NCBI GenBank assembly: GCA_963846885.1
Contig: CAWJXS010000019.1
Span: 89,591-153,590 of the forward strand
Length of the DNA: 64,000 nucleotides
Direction of reading: 5' to 3'
Source of the DNA: RPQJ01 sp963846885
GTDB taxonomy: Bacteria; Pseudomonadota; Gammaproteobacteria; Steroidobacterales; Steroidobacteraceae
The number at the start of each line of letters is the position of its first letter. Position 1 is the stretch's first letter. A program made the translations under genes and the position numbers. The notes beneath the pieces were generated by a model. The model was not told the DNA's origin, ran no database searches, and worked only from the letters and a program-made list of their open reading frames with translations. Of the stretch, positions 1 to 9,348 are shown piece by piece.

Positions 1-449
1 CTGCTCGCTGCGCTCGCGTGCGTCCGGCGCCGGTGTTGCGATGTTGCGGCGCACGAGACCGGGGGGAGACGATGTCGAACGCCGCGGCTACTCGGTGTCG
101 CTCCCTTACAATGACTTACGCGTCGTGCGACGGTTACTCGAAGGCTTATGTCGGCGAGAAATCGCGCGCGCTGTGGCGCGAGGCGTTACAAGGTAGCGAA
201 CTGGGCAATGAGGCCGTTCGAACGCGTGCGACGACGCTTCATAGCTCCTCAGAAAAAAATGACGCGCGATCGATCTCGGAAGCCCACGCGTGCTGTGAAA
301 TAGGCGAAGGACCAGGTGGTCCAAGGGTGAGTTCGCTCGCTGAGCGGCACCGGCAGCGGCTGGGACTCGGGGTGCTGTGGGCACTTAATCTTACAAGCGT
401 TAGCTGATTGCGTCGGCGACAGCGGCCACCTGGGGCGCTGAGCTGCAGG
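1..449. other. No supported gene (degenerate left end)
   Basis: Short open frames exist on both strands here, but none shows a recognisable family motif or a convincing ribosome binding site. The stretch borders other gene remnants, so it may be part of the same degraded or poorly sequenced end. I see no tRNA, repeat or mobile-element signature. Confidence 0.4.
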
Positions 450-609
450 TCTATACAGACGTCCGAGCAAGAACTAGACGAGGACGATCACGAGCGGCAC
501 CCCGACATGCCGCTCGGAGCATACCCCCAGCTCCGCGCGTGCGGCCACACAGGAATGACGCCAGGAGCGCCAGCACAAGGATGATCAGGAGAATCGTACC
601 GATGCTCAT
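450..609 (-). pseudogene. Broken DUF3309-family small membrane protein
   Basis: An ATG at 609, preceded by an AGGTGAG-like ribosome binding site, opens with MSIGTILLIILVLALL. This is the typical start of DUF3309 proteins, which are about 50 residues long with a hydrophobic N-terminal segment and a second hydrophobic stretch. The expected middle (a WGYAPSG-like turn) and end (PLVIVLV followed by FLLGRL) are both present but in different reading frames. At least two shifts and one stop would have to be repaired. Function of the family is unknown; it often sits with stress-response genes in proteobacteria. The remnant lies next to a phasin remnant that is broken in the same way. Confidence 0.55.
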
Positions 610-825
610 ACTCTCACCTCGCTGTCACCGGCCGTCGCGGTGGTCCGCGCATCGACGATGATCTAGAACACAGGCTAATGGCTGCGCGGCACATCTGTAC
701 GCTCCCGCACCTACGCAGCGCAGAACGTGGAGGGGCGATTGCACTCCCGTATGTGATGGCAGTACGCAAGAGCTATGCTGCATAGCAGCAAATGCTGTGT
801 CGTAGCATGCCTGTAAGGAGGCGCG

Positions 826-1391
826 ATGATTGCAATATCAATGAGTCAAGAAGCGAGCGGCAGCGGGATCTGGCCGAGCGGATGCGCAGGTCCGCGATGA
901 ACCCATCGAGACCATGCGCGAAGTCGCCGTGAATTCAGCCGAGGCATCGAAGTCCTGAAGGCGCCGTCCGGGCATTCGCCGCACTGGGGCGTGAAACTCG
1001 CGACCGTGTCGCAGAACGCGTGCAGAATCTGATCGAACTGGAGTCTGAGGTCATCACCTCGACACTGACGGCCGCGGCCATGCGTCTTGAGCGTGCTGCT
1101 CAGGCTGAAGGCGTCTAGACCTGGTCCTCGACAGGCGGAGATGCTGGGCGCGACCCGTGACCGCATAGTGGATCACTCGGACTCGTGCGGTCGGGATCTT
1201 CAAGGTGCTGGCCGTGACCTGCGCGACGTGCGAGGCACACGTACGAGCTCTATCAAGGCGACGAGGAAAAGGTTCCAGAGGTGAAGCGGGCCAAGCGCAA
1301 GGTCAAGCGCGCCGTCCGCAAGACGACGACCCGCAAGGCGCCGCGTGAACGAGGCCGACACGCAAGCAATTGCAGCTGGACTCCCCCCTGA
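826..1391 (+). pseudogene. Broken phasin-family (PHA granule) gene
   Basis: ATG at 826 follows a strong AAGGAGG. Phasin-like segments appear in order but in changing frames: EVAVNSAEASK near 925-955, then RETRDRVAERVQNLIELESE and TAAAMRLERAAQAEGV at about 990-1117, then QAEMLGATRDRIVD, GRDLRDV and YELYQ up to 1255. A Lys/Arg/Ala-rich tail (KRAKRKVKRAVRKTTTRKAP) runs at 1287-1346. Phasins are amphipathic helical proteins that coat polyhydroxyalkanoate granules, and a basic AK-rich tail is common. Three or more frameshifts separate the pieces, so no intact product can be made as read. The family call rests on segment order and composition and is moderately sure. Confidence 0.55.
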
Positions 1392-1392
1392 T

Positions 1393-1413
1393 CGCGCCTC
1401 TGCGGAGGGCGCG
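1393..1413 (+). terminator. Possible terminator after the phasin remnant
   Basis: CGCGCCTC and GAGGGCGCG can pair with one bulged G around a 4-base loop, followed by TTGT. It sits just past the last in-frame stop of the phasin remnant. There is no long T tract, so this is a weak call. Confidence 0.25.
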
Positions 1414-1462
1414 TTGTCGGGCTACGTGTCGCGTGGCGTGGGATTGTGGATCTCCTGAGTCT

Positions 1463-1935
1463 CTACGCGGGGCACGGACATGACATCCCGCGTGGAGGAC
1501 GATGTTCGGATGCGGTGTCCGCGACGAATATCTTCCTGCCTGCGGATGACCACCTGGTTGCGGTACTGTCCGCTGTCTTTGCGCATCGGTAGCTGCGGCC
1601 GTCGAGTCGCCGGCGACGATGCGAGTGGATGCTATGACTCCACGATAACGCCGATCTCAAGCATTGCTGGAAGCCTAGTCGACCTTCCCACGATGACACG
1701 GCGTCCTCGTTCACGTACACCCGATACCGATTGCCGTCTGCGCAGGAGGCGACATAGTCGTCTCGCCCGCTGACTGGCGCTGACGACCTTGCAGCAGGGC
1801 AGGCCTGCAGCGCAATCACAGCTGCCAGGTCCTGGCGACGGGAAACTCGGCAGGGATCCTCCGCGGCCAGCAACGCGCTGAGAAACCTGACGTCAACACG
1901 CCGACGAGCGTGAGCACCCTTGCATGTCGGCCACG
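1463..1935 (-). pseudogene. Remnant of a small exported protein, unrecognised
   Basis: Reading the minus strand, a hydrophobic VLTLVGVLTSGFSA-like start near 1920 leads in another frame to AAEDPCRVS. Further on is DDYVASCADGNRYRVYVNED (about 1710-1770), which resembles a conserved Cys-containing segment. Downstream the frame loses any protein-like character. The pieces suggest a secreted protein broken by shifts. I do not recognise the family. Confidence 0.25.
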
Positions 1936-2188
1936 GCGTTGCTCCTGCCATCAGATTGGCTTCGGTGAATTTCCTCGAATCCTCGAGGATGTCCAGATTG
2001 CGGTCTGGCTAGACGATGTCGCGGGCCATGCGGGTCGCTGTCCTGCAGCAGCGATAGCACCTTGAGCACCAGCATGTCGTAGTTGCGGCGCAGGTAGGCG
2101 AGTCTCACCGTGCCTTGTCGCCGTGATAGTCACGAAACCCTTCGATCAGGTCATCGATCTGGTTCTTCAACGAAAGCTTGGTAAGCAT
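1893..2188 (-). pseudogene. Remnant of an unrecognised helical protein
   Basis: ATG at 2188 opens MLTKLSLKNQIDDLIEGFRD and then reaches a stop. A second frame continues with YLRRNYDMLVLKVLSLLQDSDP and a third with DRNLDILEDSRKF. Together these read like one helical protein with at least two shifts. I could not assign a family. It is adjacent to, and in line with, the exported-protein remnant downstream. Confidence 0.25.
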
Positions 2189-2778
2189 GCCGATGGCCTT
2201 GGTCTCTCGCAGCCGTGACCGAGCGATTAGGTCAAGCGTGGCAGACGGCGACGTGGCGCTGGCGGTGTGGTCACCACCTTTGGAATCGCCTGCGGTGCTG
2301 CCGGCGCCGGTGCATTACAACTGCGGCTGCGGGCTTTGGTGACGGCCTGGGCGTCGCTGTCGGAATTACCGCTGGCGCTCGGCGGCGCTTGGGAAGCGCG
2401 GTTTGCGGGCCGGGGCCGGCTCGCCGGCGGTGCGGCTGGATCACGGGGGTCGGTGGCGGTGTCACGTGCGCGTCGGAAGTCTCGACACCGGCGGGTGTGA
2501 CCGCGACTGTCGGCCGGTCGGTGCGCGTCCCGGCACTTGAGTCGACGCAGCAGGTGGAGAGGGTGCGACGGCCGTGCTGCGAGCGTGCTCACGCCGGTGC
2601 AACCCGCTGCGAGGCAGCAGCTGAGCCTACACCACGCTCACTGCCTGAGACTTCATCGCCGATCCATCGTCGATCTCCCGGGTCAGCGTCGTTGGCGGGA
2701 GGTCGTCAGGCGGGCGTCGAACCGCCAGTCGGGCCTCGACACTGGCAACGTGGCGCACCTCCGGCCAATCCAACCTAT
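2189..2778. other. Low-complexity, Pro/Ala/Arg-coding DNA without a supported gene
   Basis: Open frames of 60-190 codons occur on both strands, but their translations are dominated by Ala, Pro, Arg and Gly with no motif. They look like the by-product of very high GC. No binding site or family start could be tied to any of them. Confidence 0.35.
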
Positions 2779-3975
2779 TCATTCTAGTGTTTCGCCCGTG
2801 ACTGGTCGGTGCGGCACCGCACCGAGTTGCGCGACACGTGCCACGACCGTGCCGGGGAAGGACGACATGGCCCTGCTGGCCGAACTCGAGTCGGTGCAGG
2901 CGCAACTCGATGCGGGCCGTGGCAAGGAAGGCGTGCTCTTCGTGCAACGGACGCAGCTGCTCGACGGTTTGCGGGTCGTGCCGCCCCGGACGAGCAGCTC
3001 GCCTTGAGCTGTCCCGTTAGCCGACCCGGTCGTTACGGCGCTTCGAACAGTCGGCCGTTCGCGGCAGCGAGCGGCGCCAGACAGGGTTGCGGACTCCCTG
3101 AGCCACGCCGCACGCACGTTGGCCGCCGTGGGCCCCGCGCCGTCCGGACGCCAGCCGGGCGGGCCGAACACGTAGCCACCGAATTCGCGCAGGCTGCGCG
3201 CACGGCGCACGTCGCGGAACATCGCTGCCCATTCGTGGAACGCGATCCGGAACGGGTTGTAGGTGTCGATGTTGTGGATCAGGCCGTACTTCGGCGGGTC
3301 GTCGTCGCGCTCGGCCGCGAAGGTGCCGAACATGCGATCCCACACCATGAACACCCCGGCGTAGTTGCGATCCACGTACCGCGGGTTCGACGCGTGATGC
3401 ACGCGGTGGTGTGAAGGGGTATTGAAGAGATACTCGAACCACGCGGGCATCCGGCGGATGGCCTCGGTGTGGATCCAGAACTGGTACAGCAGGTTGAGGC
3501 CGCTCTGCAGGAAGATCATCTCGGGCGGAAAGCCGATCAGCAGCAGCACGAACCACGGCGCCCAGGTGCCGACGAGCACGCCTGTCCACGGCTGCCGGAT
3601 TGCCGTCGACAGGTTGTACTCCTGCGAGGAGTGATGATTGACGTGCGCGGCCCACCAGAAGCGGCACTCGTGGCTGAAGCGGTGGAACCAGTAGTACGCG
3701 AAGTCGTCCAGCACGACGATGGCCGCCCATGCCCACGGCGAGCTCATCGAGATGTCGAACAGGCGGAACTGGTAGATGAAGGCGAACACTGCGACCGTGG
3801 CGCCCGCCAGCGCGACATTGGTCGCGTAATTGCCGGCCCGCATGCCGACCGACGCCAGCGTGTCCTTGACCGTGTAGCGCCCCCGGACCAGGTGCGCGCG
3901 GATCAGCGCCATCTCGAGGAACATCAGCGCGAAACGCGCGAGAACCAGGATCTGTGCTGTGGTCAGGGCCTTCAT
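2779..3975 (-). CDS. Sterol desaturase / fatty acid hydroxylase family protein
   Basis: This is an integral-membrane di-iron protein of the fatty acid hydroxylase superfamily. Histidine boxes are visible in order: HRFSH, HVNHH and HRVHH. A YVDRNYAGVFMVWDRMFGTF segment typical of the bacterial subfamily follows. The start chosen is the ATG at 3975, which overlaps the stop of the upstream transporter (ATGA); an ATG at 4022 is the alternative. Family proteins end near residue 300, after a PPGW motif. The remaining 90 or so residues here lack homology character and probably reflect a lost or shifted stop. Substrate unknown. It is the last gene of the ten-gene minus-strand operon. Confidence 0.85.
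   Translation of the reverse strand: MKALTTAQILVLARFALMFLEMALIRAHLVRGRYTVKDTLASVGMRAGNYATNVALAGATVAVFAFIYQFRLFDISMSSPWAWAAIVVLDDFAYYWFHRFSHECRFWWAAHVNHHSSQEYNLSTAIRQPWTGVLVGTWAPWFVLLLIGFPPEMIFLQSGLNLLYQFWIHTEAIRRMPAWFEYLFNTPSHHRVHHASNPRYVDRNYAGVFMVWDRMFGTFAAERDDDPPKYGLIHNIDTYNPFRIAFHEWAAMFRDVRRARSLREFGGYVFGPPGWRPDGAGPTAANVRAAWLRESATLSGAARCRERPTVRSAVTTGSANGTAQGELLVRGGTTRKPSSSCVRCTKSTPSLPRPASSCACTDSSSASRAMSSFPGTVVARVAQLGAVPHRPVTGETLE
2867..3007 (+). CDS. Small ORF of unknown function (46 residues)
   Basis: ATG at 2867 follows GGGGAAGG at a good distance. The product starts MALLAELESVQAQLDAG, is helical and acidic, and ends in a Ser-rich tail. The composition is more protein-like than the neighbouring frames. 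It overlaps, on the opposite strand, the unlikely C-terminal tail of the desaturase gene, and both cannot easily be real. It may be a fragment of a larger lost gene. Confidence 0.25.
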   Translation: MALLAELESVQAQLDAGRGKEGVLFVQRTQLLDGLRVVPPRTSSSP

Positions 3976-5279
3976 GTCTGGACGCTCCCCCAGGCCGAAC
4001 TCGAGTTCGCGAACATATACCATGCCGCCCTCCCGGGGGGCAGTCTCCAACCGTGCCTCCTCAGGCTGGGCCGGTGCGCCGGTAGCCTGATTCGGCGGAA
4101 GAACAGCAACGCCGGCACCAGCGCGAGCAAGGTCAACACGGCCGCCGCGGCGAACACCGCGCCGTAGCCGAAGTGGTCGGTGAACAGGCCGCCGGTGGTC
4201 GCGGCCACGCCCGCGACCATCACCATCAGCGATGCCTGCAGCGAGTAGTCGGTGCCCGGCGATTGCGCGCGGCAGCGATCCATCATCAGCGTGAACAGCG
4301 CAACGGTCGAAAGCCCATCGGCGAACTGCTCGAAGTAGACGACCGCGCCGATCGCGTAGCGGTCCTGCAGGCCAGCGACCACCAGCAGGTAGCCCGCGAG
4401 TCCCAGCGCCTGCAGCACGCCGAATGCCAGCAGGGCCTCGCGGTGGCCGATGCGCAACAGCGTCGCGCCGCCCACGAACGCGCCGAGCACGCCTGCCGTG
4501 GCGCCCGCCACACCCGTCATCACGCCGATTTCTGCGAGCGACAGGCCGCTGTCGGTGAGCAGCGGTCCCGTCATGCGCGAGGCGAGTGAGTCGCCGAATT
4601 TGTACAGCGCAATGGTCGCGAGCCACCATGGCATCGCCGGCTGCGCGACGAAGTCGCGGAATACCCCGGCATAGCCGCGCAAACCCTGCCACCGCGTGTG
4701 TGTCGCTGCCTGTTGCGTCGGTGTGCGGGCATCCTCCATGAACAGGACCGGCACGATCACGAGCAGCATCAGGCACGCGAGCCCGCCATAGCTGGCCTGC
4801 CAGCCGTGGTGCGCGACGAGCCACAGCAACCCGCCGCTTCCCATCACCATGCCGAGCTTGTAACCAACCACCTGGATGCTGTTGCCGAGACCGCGCCACC
4901 GCGGCTTCAGCATGGTCACCGCGTAGCCATCGGTGGCGATGTCCTGCGTCGCTGAAACCACGTTCGCGCAGAAGAGCACTGCGAGCAGCCAGGGCAGCCG
5001 GTCGATCCACGCATCGAAGTCGCGGGAGGCTACCACCAGCATCAGCGCCATCGTCAGGCCGTTGAGACCGAGCAGCCATTGCCTGCGCGTCCCATAGCGA
5101 TCGACCAGCGGCGCCCAGAGAAACTTGAGTGCCCACGGCAACGCAAGCGCACTGGTGAAGCCGATCAGCGAGAGCGAGACCCCCTGGTCGCGCAACAGGG
5201 CGGGCAGCGCCTTCGCGATCAGTCCTGACGGCAGGCCCTGCGCGAAGTAAAGCAGGGCAAGGAGCAGGAACAGGCGCAT
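3972..5279 (-). CDS. MFS transporter, AmpG/PAT-like
   Basis: A 435-residue protein with about 12 membrane segments. The N-terminus has the YFAQGLPSGL and LGFTSALALPWALKFLWAPLVDR pattern of the AmpG family (muropeptide permeases and acetyl-CoA-type transporters), and the SATQDIATDGYAV segment is characteristic. It probably imports a peptide- or sugar-linked solute across the inner membrane. The last 35 residues are Arg-rich and differ from the family, so a shift near 4050 is possible. The gene follows the M14-DUF885 peptidase by 29 bases. That pairing suggests transport of the peptidase products, which is inference. Confidence 0.8.
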   Translation of the reverse strand: MRLFLLLALLYFAQGLPSGLIAKALPALLRDQGVSLSLIGFTSALALPWALKFLWAPLVDRYGTRRQWLLGLNGLTMALMLVVASRDFDAWIDRLPWLLAVLFCANVVSATQDIATDGYAVTMLKPRWRGLGNSIQVVGYKLGMVMGSGGLLWLVAHHGWQASYGGLACLMLLVIVPVLFMEDARTPTQQAATHTRWQGLRGYAGVFRDFVAQPAMPWWLATIALYKFGDSLASRMTGPLLTDSGLSLAEIGVMTGVAGATAGVLGAFVGGATLLRIGHREALLAFGVLQALGLAGYLLVVAGLQDRYAIGAVVYFEQFADGLSTVALFTLMMDRCRAQSPGTDYSLQASLMVMVAGVAATTGGLFTDHFGYGAVFAAAAVLTLLALVPALLFFRRIRLPAHRPSLRRHGWRLPPGRAAWYMFANSSSAWGSVQT

Positions 5280-5308
5280 TGCGAGTTATGGTTTCCCGTC
5301 TGCCTTGC

Positions 5309-8044
5309 TCAGTGACTGGGAGTCGCGGGGGTTGGAGCCTTCGCGATCCATTGCTCGATCAGTTCGCGCAGCAGTGGCAGCGTCACCGATCCGCGCCCGA
5401 GCACCTGGTCGTGGAATGCGCTCACGTCGAACTCCGCGCCGAGTTTCGCTTTCGCCGCATCGCGCAGACGCAGGATTTCGAGGTTGCCGATCATGTAGGA
5501 CGGTGCCTGCCCCGGCCACGAAATGTAGCGGTTCACTTCGCCGCGCACCTGTGCGGGTGAGAGCGTCGACTGTTCCGTGAGCAGCTTGATCGCCTCGTCG
5601 TAACTCATGCCGCGAGTGTGGATCCCTGAGTCGATCACCATGCGCGCCGCACGGAATTTCGAACTGCCGAGATAGCCAAAACGATCCAGGTCACCCGAGT
5701 ACAGCCCCATCTCGTCGGCCACACGCTCTGCGTACAGCGCCCAGCCTTCGCCGAAGCCCGAGTTGTAGAGCGCGCGGACCAGCCTGTGCTGCGCCTTGGC
5801 TGCGCGAGCAACCATGATCTGCTGGTGATGTCCGGGCCACGTCTCGTGGAAAGTCGTGCTCTCGATGCTGGCGCGACTCTTGTGCGCAGGGTCCCAGGTA
5901 TTCAGCAGGTGAATTGGCGGCCGGCTGCCATCTTCGGGCGGCGACTGGTACTGCCCCGGTGCGCCCGCGCGTGCGCGGAACTCCGGGTACGGCTGGATCT
6001 GCACGGGCAGCGTCGTGTGGAGGCCGAAGGCGCGGGGCATGGCGGCGCTGGCCCGATCCTGTGCCGCCTGCGCGTAAGCGATGATGTCGGCTTCGCTCCT
6101 GAAGGCGAAGCGCGACTCGGTGTTGACCATCGCCATGGCACGGGCCAGATCGTCCGTGCCGACCAGGCGCAGTGCGATGGGACGCATCGCCTGGTCGAGC
6201 GCCTGGATCTGCTGCCAGCCCATCTCGTAGACCTGGTCGGCCGGCAGCGAAACCGTGCTGAACTGACGCACTACGGCGTCATAACAGGCACGCCCGTTCG
6301 GGTTGGCAGACACGCCCAGTGCTTCCCGCGCGGCGGGAAGGTACGTCTGGCTAAGGAAATCGCGGTATCGCCGCATGGCCGGATTGATCTCGTCGCGAAC
6401 GACGGCCTGGTACGCGGCATGGAACTGCGGGTCGGTGTCACGCTCCGTCGGCGCGACAAAAGGCGATTTTTCAGGCTTGGTGGCCAGCATTTCATCGAGC
6501 TGCTTGATCACTTCGCGCACGATGACCTGCGGCGACGAATAGCCCTCGCGCAGTCCCTGGCGCAGCAGCACGATCTCGTTGTCGATGTAACGCGGGATGG
6601 CCTTGGCCCGCCGCAGTGCGGCCGCACGCAGCGCATCGCTGCCGACTGGCTGAACGCGTGCGAGGTCGGTCAGGCTGGCCTGCCAGCCATTCACGTAGGA
6701 AGCGACGCCCCACAACTCGAGGCGGCAGACTCGAGCGCCCGTGTTGCGCTCGATCTCGTCGCGCAGGACGCCGGCAAGCACGCGGTCGGATTCGTCATGC
6801 AACGATTCGGCGGGAATCGCCTTGAGCTGCGCCAGCACCTTGTCTTCGTAGGCGCGCCACCTGGCGATGCCCGCCAGGGTGTTGTCGGTGAGCGCGCCGT
6901 GGTCGGTGCCCGGGAAGTCTTCCGACGTTCCAAATTCGGGTTGCATCTGCGTCAGCGTCGCGAGGTAGTCGTCGGCGATGGCCACAATTGGCGATCGCAA
7001 GTCCTGCGCAGTGGGTGTCACGGGCGTCGCACCCACCAGTTCGCGGATGTTCTGCACGACGGCACCCTGGGCTGCGACACGCAGCGCGAACTGCGAGCCG
7101 GCAAAGGCCGGCGTCTCGACGACGATGACCGTGTGGGCCGACGGGCCGCGCACGCGCTTGCCGTCTACGAACACCTCGGTGGCCGCCAGCAGTTCGTCGA
7201 TCGAGCCGTCGCGAATCGGTCCACCCTGGTCGTCCCGGCTGATGACGCCCTGCACGATCGTTTCGCCAAAGCGCGTCTTGCCCGATTGACGCAATGGAAT
7301 GCCTGCGGCCTGCAGCAGACGCACGACTTCCGCTCCCACCGGGTTGTTCTCGGCCTGGCGCCCCTGTGAATAGATGTAGCCGCCTTCACGCGACAGTTCA
7401 TCCTCATGCAGGTCCAGCACGAGGCGGGGCGGATAGAGTTCCGCCAGCCGCAGCACATAGCGCGTCAGCGCCTCGGTCTCCGGTCCCGGCGCCGCAGCCG
7501 CGCGCGGTTGCGCGCCCTGGTCGAGATCCGGCAGCAGATACTCGGCGTCGCCCACGCTGTAGCCGCCGCCTTTCTTCCAGTCGCGCTCGGGCGTGTTGGG
7601 GTAGCGCCAGTTGTGTCGATAGGCATTGGGGTTGGCGAGGGGAATCACTACGATCGGCACGCCAGTGGCGGCGAGTTGCGTCAGGCTGGCGAGGTTGGCC
7701 GCAATTGCATTGGGCCCGGCGGGTTCTTCGCCATGGATGCCCGACAGAATCCACAATGCCTCGCCACGGTGCGGCGTACGCCAGGAGCGAATCGCCACCT
7801 CCGGCGTGCCCGGATACGCGTAGATCGTTTCCGCAACCCAACCGTGCTCCGTGGCGAGCGTATCGAAGCGACGCATGATCGCGGCCAGCGGCAGACGCCC
7901 ATCTGCGGTGTACTCGTCAGCAGGTGCGTGGCCTGGTGTCACGGGCGCCGCGGCCTCGGCCGCCTGCGCGGCAGGGAGCATGAGCAGCCCTGCCAGCGCG
8001 AGCACGATCGCCGCGAACCGCTGCCTCGCATTCCTGGTCGTCAT
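5309..8044 (-). CDS. Secreted double peptidase: M14 carboxypeptidase-like domain fused to DUF885
   Basis: A 911-residue protein starting at the ATG that overlaps the permease stop (ATGA at 8044). Residues 1-28 form a signal peptide ending AQA. Residues 40 to about 340 are an M14-type zinc carboxypeptidase/aspartoacylase domain. It has H104-x-x-E107 in SGIHGEEPAG, a third His in LDLHEDE, and a catalytic-type Glu in VVETPAF. From about residue 355 a DUF885 domain follows, with H733-E-T-W-P-G-H739, the metallopeptidase-like signature of that family. Both active sites look complete. The protein should act in the periplasm or outside the cell on peptides or acylated amino acids. A two-peptidase fusion is unusual. 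Confidence 0.85.
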   Translation of the reverse strand: MTTRNARQRFAAIVLALAGLLMLPAAQAAEAAAPVTPGHAPADEYTADGRLPLAAIMRRFDTLATEHGWVAETIYAYPGTPEVAIRSWRTPHRGEALWILSGIHGEEPAGPNAIAANLASLTQLAATGVPIVVIPLANPNAYRHNWRYPNTPERDWKKGGGYSVGDAEYLLPDLDQGAQPRAAAAPGPETEALTRYVLRLAELYPPRLVLDLHEDELSREGGYIYSQGRQAENNPVGAEVVRLLQAAGIPLRQSGKTRFGETIVQGVISRDDQGGPIRDGSIDELLAATEVFVDGKRVRGPSAHTVIVVETPAFAGSQFALRVAAQGAVVQNIRELVGATPVTPTAQDLRSPIVAIADDYLATLTQMQPEFGTSEDFPGTDHGALTDNTLAGIARWRAYEDKVLAQLKAIPAESLHDESDRVLAGVLRDEIERNTGARVCRLELWGVASYVNGWQASLTDLARVQPVGSDALRAAALRRAKAIPRYIDNEIVLLRQGLREGYSSPQVIVREVIKQLDEMLATKPEKSPFVAPTERDTDPQFHAAYQAVVRDEINPAMRRYRDFLSQTYLPAAREALGVSANPNGRACYDAVVRQFSTVSLPADQVYEMGWQQIQALDQAMRPIALRLVGTDDLARAMAMVNTESRFAFRSEADIIAYAQAAQDRASAAMPRAFGLHTTLPVQIQPYPEFRARAGAPGQYQSPPEDGSRPPIHLLNTWDPAHKSRASIESTTFHETWPGHHQQIMVARAAKAQHRLVRALYNSGFGEGWALYAERVADEMGLYSGDLDRFGYLGSSKFRAARMVIDSGIHTRGMSYDEAIKLLTEQSTLSPAQVRGEVNRYISWPGQAPSYMIGNLEILRLRDAAKAKLGAEFDVSAFHDQVLGRGSVTLPLLRELIEQWIAKAPTPATPSH

Positions 8045-9343
8045 GCGGGCACCGAGGCACGACGCTTGCGCATCAGCCAGTAGAGCGGCAGGCCCGCGAC
8101 GCCCAGCACGAGCGACCAGACGAACGGTTCGCGACCCAGCCCGATGAACGCGAAGACAACGTAGGTCGAACCGAGGAGGCCGAGCACGAACAGGCTGGCG
8201 GGCGGCCTGGACTCGCCGCGGCGCGTGACCACGACGAGGGCGATCGCGCAAAGCAGGTACAGCGGAAGGTTGGCGGCAGTGACCACCTGCGTCAGGAAGG
8301 TGAAGCCGTCCACCATCGACTTGCTGTAATTCATCAGGACCATCGCGGTCGCGAGCGCGCCCGTCAGCACCAGTGACGCGGCAGGGGCGCCCCGCTTGTT
8401 GAGCGCGCAGACCGGAGCCGGCAGGAAGCCGTGGCGGCCCATCGACGCCGTGAGTTCGCTCGCGAGCAGCGTCCACCCGTTGAGCGCGCCCAGCCCGCTG
8501 ATCACGACGAACGCCGAGAGTACGCGGCCGTGCCCTTCACCCATGAACTGGTCCAGCAGGTCGGCGAACGGGGCCGACGACTGCGCGAGCGTGTCCGCCT
8601 GCATCAGCAGCAGCGCGATCGTCGAGACGACGATGTAGATGCCTGCCGTCAGGAACGTGCCGAACATCGTCGCGCGGGGAATGGTGCGTTCGGGATCGCG
8701 CACGCGTCCTGCGGGAACCGCGGCCGACTCGATACCGAGCATTGCAAACAGGGCGAGCGTCGAGGCAGCGAGCAGCGCCTCGAACGTGATCGGCGTGGTC
8801 GGCACGTTGCGCGTGTAGGCGGCCGGCTCGCTGAAGAGCACCCACGCGCCCAGCCCGATGATCGCCACCATCGGCAGCAGCTTGAGCGTCGTCGTGACGA
8901 CCTGCACGCGGCCGCCCATGCGCACGCCGAGCAGGTTGACGCCGACGAACAGCCACACCAGCGCAGCGGCCTGCGACCGCGGGCGCGATCCCTGCGAGGG
9001 CAGGGAGCAGGTTGCTGAGGTAACCCGCGAGCCCGATCGCGATCGCCGCATTGGTGATCCAGCACGAAACCCAGTAGCCCCAGATCGCGAAGAACGCCGG
9101 CAGGGATCCGGTCGTGCGCTCGATGTAGGTATAGGGGCTGTCGGCCGCAGGGAACTCACGCGCCAGTTGCGCGAACACCTTCGCGATCATGCTCATGCCG
9201 ACGACGACCACGGCCCAGCCCAGCAGGGCGTTGAAGCCGTACGGCGCGAGCGAGGCAGGCAGCACGAAAATGCCGATGCCGATGGTGTTGCCGATCACCA
9301 GCGCCGTGCACATCCAGAACCCGAGTTCCTTGGGCTGTTGCAT
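8041..9343 (-). CDS. APC-superfamily amino acid/amine antiporter (AdiC/PotE-like), frameshifted
   Basis: The protein opens MQQPKELGFWMCTALVIGNT, followed by GIGIFVLPASLAPYG, the first-helix signature of basic amino acid/polyamine antiporters. The second half (LALFAMLGIESAAVPAG and onward, 12 helices in total) lies in another frame. One extra base is needed to explain the switch, most simply at the CC doublet 8970-8971, and the total length is 3n+1. With it removed the product is about 433 residues. The gene lies 5 bases after the downstream aminotransferase stop and overlaps the next peptidase by ATGA. It probably brings in the amino acid or amine used by the operon. Confidence 0.75.
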
Positions 9344-9348
9344 GCCGG

